From NCBI GenBank assembly GCA_038251625.1, contig JBBSBE010000089.1, forward strand, positions 1-16,294: a stretch of 16,294 bases of DNA. The letters are read 5' to 3'. Of this stretch, positions 13,930 to 16,294 are shown in pieces (the stretch's first letter is position 1; every line of letters starts with the position of its first letter). Position numbers and translations under genes: made by a program. This stretch comes from JBBQXK01 sp038251625. Lineage in GTDB: Bacteria; Pseudomonadota; Alphaproteobacteria; Rhodobacterales; Rhodobacteraceae. A model generated the notes under the pieces. That model worked only from the letters and a program-made list of their open reading frames with translations, had not been told where the DNA came from and did not search any database.

Positions 13930-14547
13930 ATGCGCCATTTCGCCCTTCTGCTGGCCCTATTGTCTGGTCCAGCAATCGCAGCACCCTTTTCGGGCCGTGG
14001 CTATCTTGAAGGCTGCGACGGGGATGCCAGTGGGTCGGGGTGCCGGATCGTTGTGTCCGGCGTCATCCTCCATGTCCGTGACGGCGACGGCACCAACGAG
14101 GACATGATGGACCTGCTGTGGTCGCAAGCCCCCGTCACCGCTGTTTCGATTGCGGGCGACATGGGGGAATTGGGCGATATCTCGGCGCCGTTGGTGCTGA
14201 CAAGCCTGTCCTTTCCGCCGGATGATCCCTTTCAGTCCGGGCTGCGGGCGCTGCAGGGCGACTGGCGGCCTGTTGGCGAGGCCGGGCCTTTCGTTTTGCG
14301 CATCTTGGGGCTGGAATGGCAGGAGTGGGCGAATGACGAACTGATCGCGGACTATCTGATGACCCCGTCAAAGTCTTGCGCTGATGGGGTGGCGGTGGGG
14401 GGCACTGTCCTGTCCTTGCGCCAGTTGGGCGGGGCTCCGGACGAGGCTGCCTGCTGGCAGATCGAAAGCGCCAGCGACACGGCGCTGACCTTGCGTGATC
14501 TGTCGGGCGCACGGGGCGCAATAACCTACGTGCCGTTCGAAGATTGA
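13930..14547 (+). CDS. Exported protein of unknown function
   Basis: A 205-residue protein that I do not recognise. Residues 1-17 (MRHFALLLALLSGPAIA) form a clear signal peptide with cleavage likely before APFSG, so it should be exported to the periplasm or surface. The mature part holds cysteines near the start (GCDGDASGSGCRI) and later (SKSCADG, EAACWQIE), four in all, which could make two disulfides outside the cytoplasm. The rest looks beta-rich, with no membrane span after the leader. ATG 13930 has GGAG nine bases upstream; a GTG five codons earlier is the alternative. The gene follows topA by 81 bases, and its last 22 bases overlap the 3' end of the convergent choV gene. No function can be assigned. 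Confidence 0.75.
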   Translation: MRHFALLLALLSGPAIAAPFSGRGYLEGCDGDASGSGCRIVVSGVILHVRDGDGTNEDMMDLLWSQAPVTAVSIAGDMGELGDISAPLVLTSLSFPPDDPFQSGLRALQGDWRPVGEAGPFVLRILGLEWQEWANDELIADYLMTPSKSCADGVAVGGTVLSLRQLGGAPDEAACWQIESASDTALTLRDLSGARGAITYVPFED

Positions 14548-15566
14548 TCGCCACGCGGGTTCAAAAGGCGCCCCATCACATCGGCCGCGCGGATCACGCC
14601 AAGGGGGGTTCCACCCTCGACCACCGTCACCGTTTCGGTGCCCGTGCGCAGCATCTCCATGATATCCCGTACTGGCGTCTCTGCCCCCACTTGGGGGCCT
14701 TCTGGCGCGCCCGGGGCCATCACGTCGCGCGCGGTCAGCACGCTCAAAGGGTTCATGTGGGCCACGAAATCGGCCACGTAATCGCTCACCGGATTGGCGA
14801 TGATTTCTCGCGCCGTGCCGCATTGCACGATCCGGCCCCCCTCCATCAGGGCGATGCGGTTGCCGATCTTGAACGCCTCGTCAAGATCGTGGCTGACGAA
14901 CACGATTGTGCGCTTGAGGCGCGATTGCAGTTCCAGAAGTTCATCCTGCAGCCGTGCGCGGATCAATGGATCAAGCGCCGAAAAAGGCTCGTCCATAAGA
15001 AGGATCGGCGCCTCGGTCACGAAGGCCCGGGCAAGGCCCACGCGCTGTTGCATGCCGCCCGAAAGATCGCCCACCTTGCGGTCGGACCATTGGCTGAGGT
15101 TCACGAGCGCCAGTTGCGCATCCACACGCGGTCGGCGCTCTGGCTCGGGGATGCCTGCAAGTTCCAGCCCCAGTCCCACATTTTCGCGCACCGTGCGCCA
15201 GGGCAGAAGGCCGAACTGCTGAAACACCATGGCGATGCGCGACAGGCGCAAACGGCGCAAGGTGGCCGCATCGGCATGGGTGACGCTGACCATCGCATCG
15301 CCATCATGCACCCGCACCTCACCCCGGCAAACGGGGTTCAGCCCGTTGACTGCCCGCAGAAGCGTGGATTTTCCCGAACCTGACAGGCCCATCAGCACCA
15401 GAATCTCGCCTTCCGCTACGGTGAGCGTGCAATCATGCACCCCCAGCACTTGCGCACAGGCGGCCTGCACCTCGGTGCGGGTCTTGCCTTCGTCCATCAG
15501 GGGAAGCGCCTTTTCCGGCGCGTCGCCGAACACGATGGACACCGCATCAAATTCGACGGCGTTCAT
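14526..15566 (-). CDS. choV: Choline ABC transporter ATP-binding protein ChoV
   Basis: A 346-residue ABC ATPase of the glycine-betaine/choline uptake group, matching the rhizobial ChoV pattern. The family-specific N-terminal insertion (residues about 17-42, ALPLMDEGKTRTEVQAACAQ) precedes the nucleotide-binding core. Walker A GLSGSGKST is at 60-68, Q-loop in MVFQQFG at about 116, signature LSGGMQQR at 168-175, Walker B ILLMDE at 188-193 and H226 (VSHDLDEA). Residues about 278-335 (TARDVMAP ... PLGVIRAADVMGRLL) look like a short CBS-type domain, which in this group can sense ionic strength. The ATG at 15566 overlaps the choW TGA (ATGA), and GAGGGTGA lies about 7 bases before it. Its 3' end overlaps the convergent exported-protein gene by 22 bases. 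Confidence 0.93.
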   Translation of the reverse strand: MNAVEFDAVSIVFGDAPEKALPLMDEGKTRTEVQAACAQVLGVHDCTLTVAEGEILVLMGLSGSGKSTLLRAVNGLNPVCRGEVRVHDGDAMVSVTHADAATLRRLRLSRIAMVFQQFGLLPWRTVRENVGLGLELAGIPEPERRPRVDAQLALVNLSQWSDRKVGDLSGGMQQRVGLARAFVTEAPILLMDEPFSALDPLIRARLQDELLELQSRLKRTIVFVSHDLDEAFKIGNRIALMEGGRIVQCGTAREIIANPVSDYVADFVAHMNPLSVLTARDVMAPGAPEGPQVGAETPVRDIMEMLRTGTETVTVVEGGTPLGVIRAADVMGRLLNPRGDQSSNGT

Positions 15567-16294
15567 TTGCGCGTCACCCTCAGCATCCGGTCAAGCATGA
15601 TGGCCACGACCACGATAATGAAGCCGCTTTCAAACCCCAGTGCCGTATTGACGCTGTTGAGCGCGCGCACGACCGGGATGCCAAGGCCGTTGGCCCCCAC
15701 AAGCGCCGCAATCACCACCATGGAGAGGGACAGCATGATCGTCTGGTTCAGCCCCGCCATGATCTGGGGAAAGGCGTAGGGCAATTCCACTTTCCACAGC
15801 CTCTGGGATGGCGTGGCGCCAAAGGCCGTGGCCGCCTCCATCAGCGCGGGCGGAGTGGAGGCGATGCCGAGCTGGGTCAGGCGGATCGGTGCGGGCAGCA
15901 CGAAGATGACCGTGGCAATCAGGCCGGGCACCATGCCGATGCCGAAGAACACGATGGCGGGGATCAGGTAGACGAAGGTGGGCAGCGTCTGCATCAGATC
16001 CAGCACTGGAACCATCCACGCATAGAGCCGGGGCCGGTGCGCCGCGGCGATGCCGATGGGCACGCCCACGGCCATGCAGACCACACAGGCCGACAGCACG
16101 AGCGTCAGGCTTTCGGTCGTGTTCTTCCAGTACCCCTGGTTGAGGATGAAAAGAAATCCGAGGAGGATCAGAAGGCAAGTCTTCCACGATCGCTGCAAAA
16201 CCCACGTCAGCGTGACAAAGACCGCCATGATGACAAATGGATGCGGGGTCTGAAGGACCCAGAGGATACCCTCGATCATCGTTTCCAGCGCCCA
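15563..16294 (-). CDS. choW: Choline ABC transporter permease ChoW (N-terminus beyond the window)
   Basis: The 243 C-terminal residues of a glycine-betaine/choline-type permease, in frame through the right edge. An internal ATG at 16279 is within the protein, since the frame (WALET before it) continues upstream. Membrane spans are seen along the sequence (for example VIMAVFVTLTWVLQ, TCLLILLGFLFIL, VYLIPAIVFFGIGMV), with the family segments VPVLDLMQTLPTFVYLIP and GLNQTIMLSLSMVVIAALVGANGLG, and the EAA-type cytoplasmic loop around MEAATAFGATPSQRLWKVELP. It is the choV partner: the TGA overlaps the choV ATG as ATGA. A periplasmic ChoX binding-protein gene would be expected just upstream, outside the window. 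Confidence 0.93.
   Translation of the reverse strand, partial: WALETMIEGILWVLQTPHPFVIMAVFVTLTWVLQRSWKTCLLILLGFLFILNQGYWKNTTESLTLVLSACVVCMAVGVPIGIAAAHRPRLYAWMVPVLDLMQTLPTFVYLIPAIVFFGIGMVPGLIATVIFVLPAPIRLTQLGIASTPPALMEAATAFGATPSQRLWKVELPYAFPQIMAGLNQTIMLSLSMVVIAALVGANGLGIPVVRALNSVNTALGFESGFIIVVVAIMLDRMLRVTRK

Noticed and set aside
13267..13938. Minus-strand open frames opposite the topA tail with Gly/Phe/Leu-rich repeats.
   Set aside because: The repeats are simply the reverse reading of the KPK-coding tail.

Overview
The window is visibly GC-rich, densely coded, and rich in 4-base ATGA stop/start overlaps. Protein similarity remembered from family knowledge points to an alphaproteobacterium of the Rhodobacter/Paracoccus type (Rhodobacterales). 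It looks like ordinary chromosome. I see no insertion sequence, phage gene, CRISPR array, tRNA or rRNA.

Layout. (1) Positions 1-3320, minus strand: an operon of a class I glutamine amidotransferase-like hydrolase, a glutamine-synthetase-like gamma-glutamylamide ligase and a PuuB/OrdL-like FAD amine oxidase cut by the left edge. These are the activities expected for gamma-glutamylation and oxidation of an amine (Puu-type pathway); no aldehyde dehydrogenase is in the window. (2) 3321-3862: a small intergenic region with a good sigma70-like promoter for the minus operon, a four-G-tract motif and a perfect hairpin, then a short plus-strand DUF3775-type gene with a terminator-like hairpin. (3) 3863-8499, minus strand: a five-gene operon of ABC ATPase, periplasmic binding protein, two permeases (HisPJQM type, basic/polar amino acid or amine uptake) and a second glutamine-synthetase-like ligase. 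A sigma54-like -24/-12 element lies just upstream, and the ATPase appears to start with TTG. (4) 8590-9794, minus strand: a TerB-like gene overlapping a PhnD-like binding protein that lacks a signal peptide. (5) 9895-14547, plus strand: dprA, topA (with a Lys/Ala/Pro-rich tail) and an unknown exported protein. (6) 14526-16294, minus strand: choW (cut by the right edge) and choV of a choline ABC importer, whose 3' end overlaps the exported-protein gene tail to tail.

How the genes fit together. The two minus-strand gene sets on either side of the DUF3775 gene look like one metabolic island: an importer brings in an amine or basic amino acid, two gamma-glutamyl ligases tag it, the flavin oxidase deaminates it, and the amidotransferase-like hydrolase removes the glutamyl group. 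The substrate cannot be named from sequence. The choline importer at the right edge extends the nitrogen/osmolyte-uptake theme. dprA and topA are housekeeping genes.

The most interesting observations are regulatory: the sigma54-like promoter with an adjacent start-stop codon pair before the ABC operon, a hairpin that buries the ribosome binding site between the binding protein and the first permease, and the compact promoter/G-tract/hairpin arrangement at 3348-3405. I found no clear evidence of an entirely new system.
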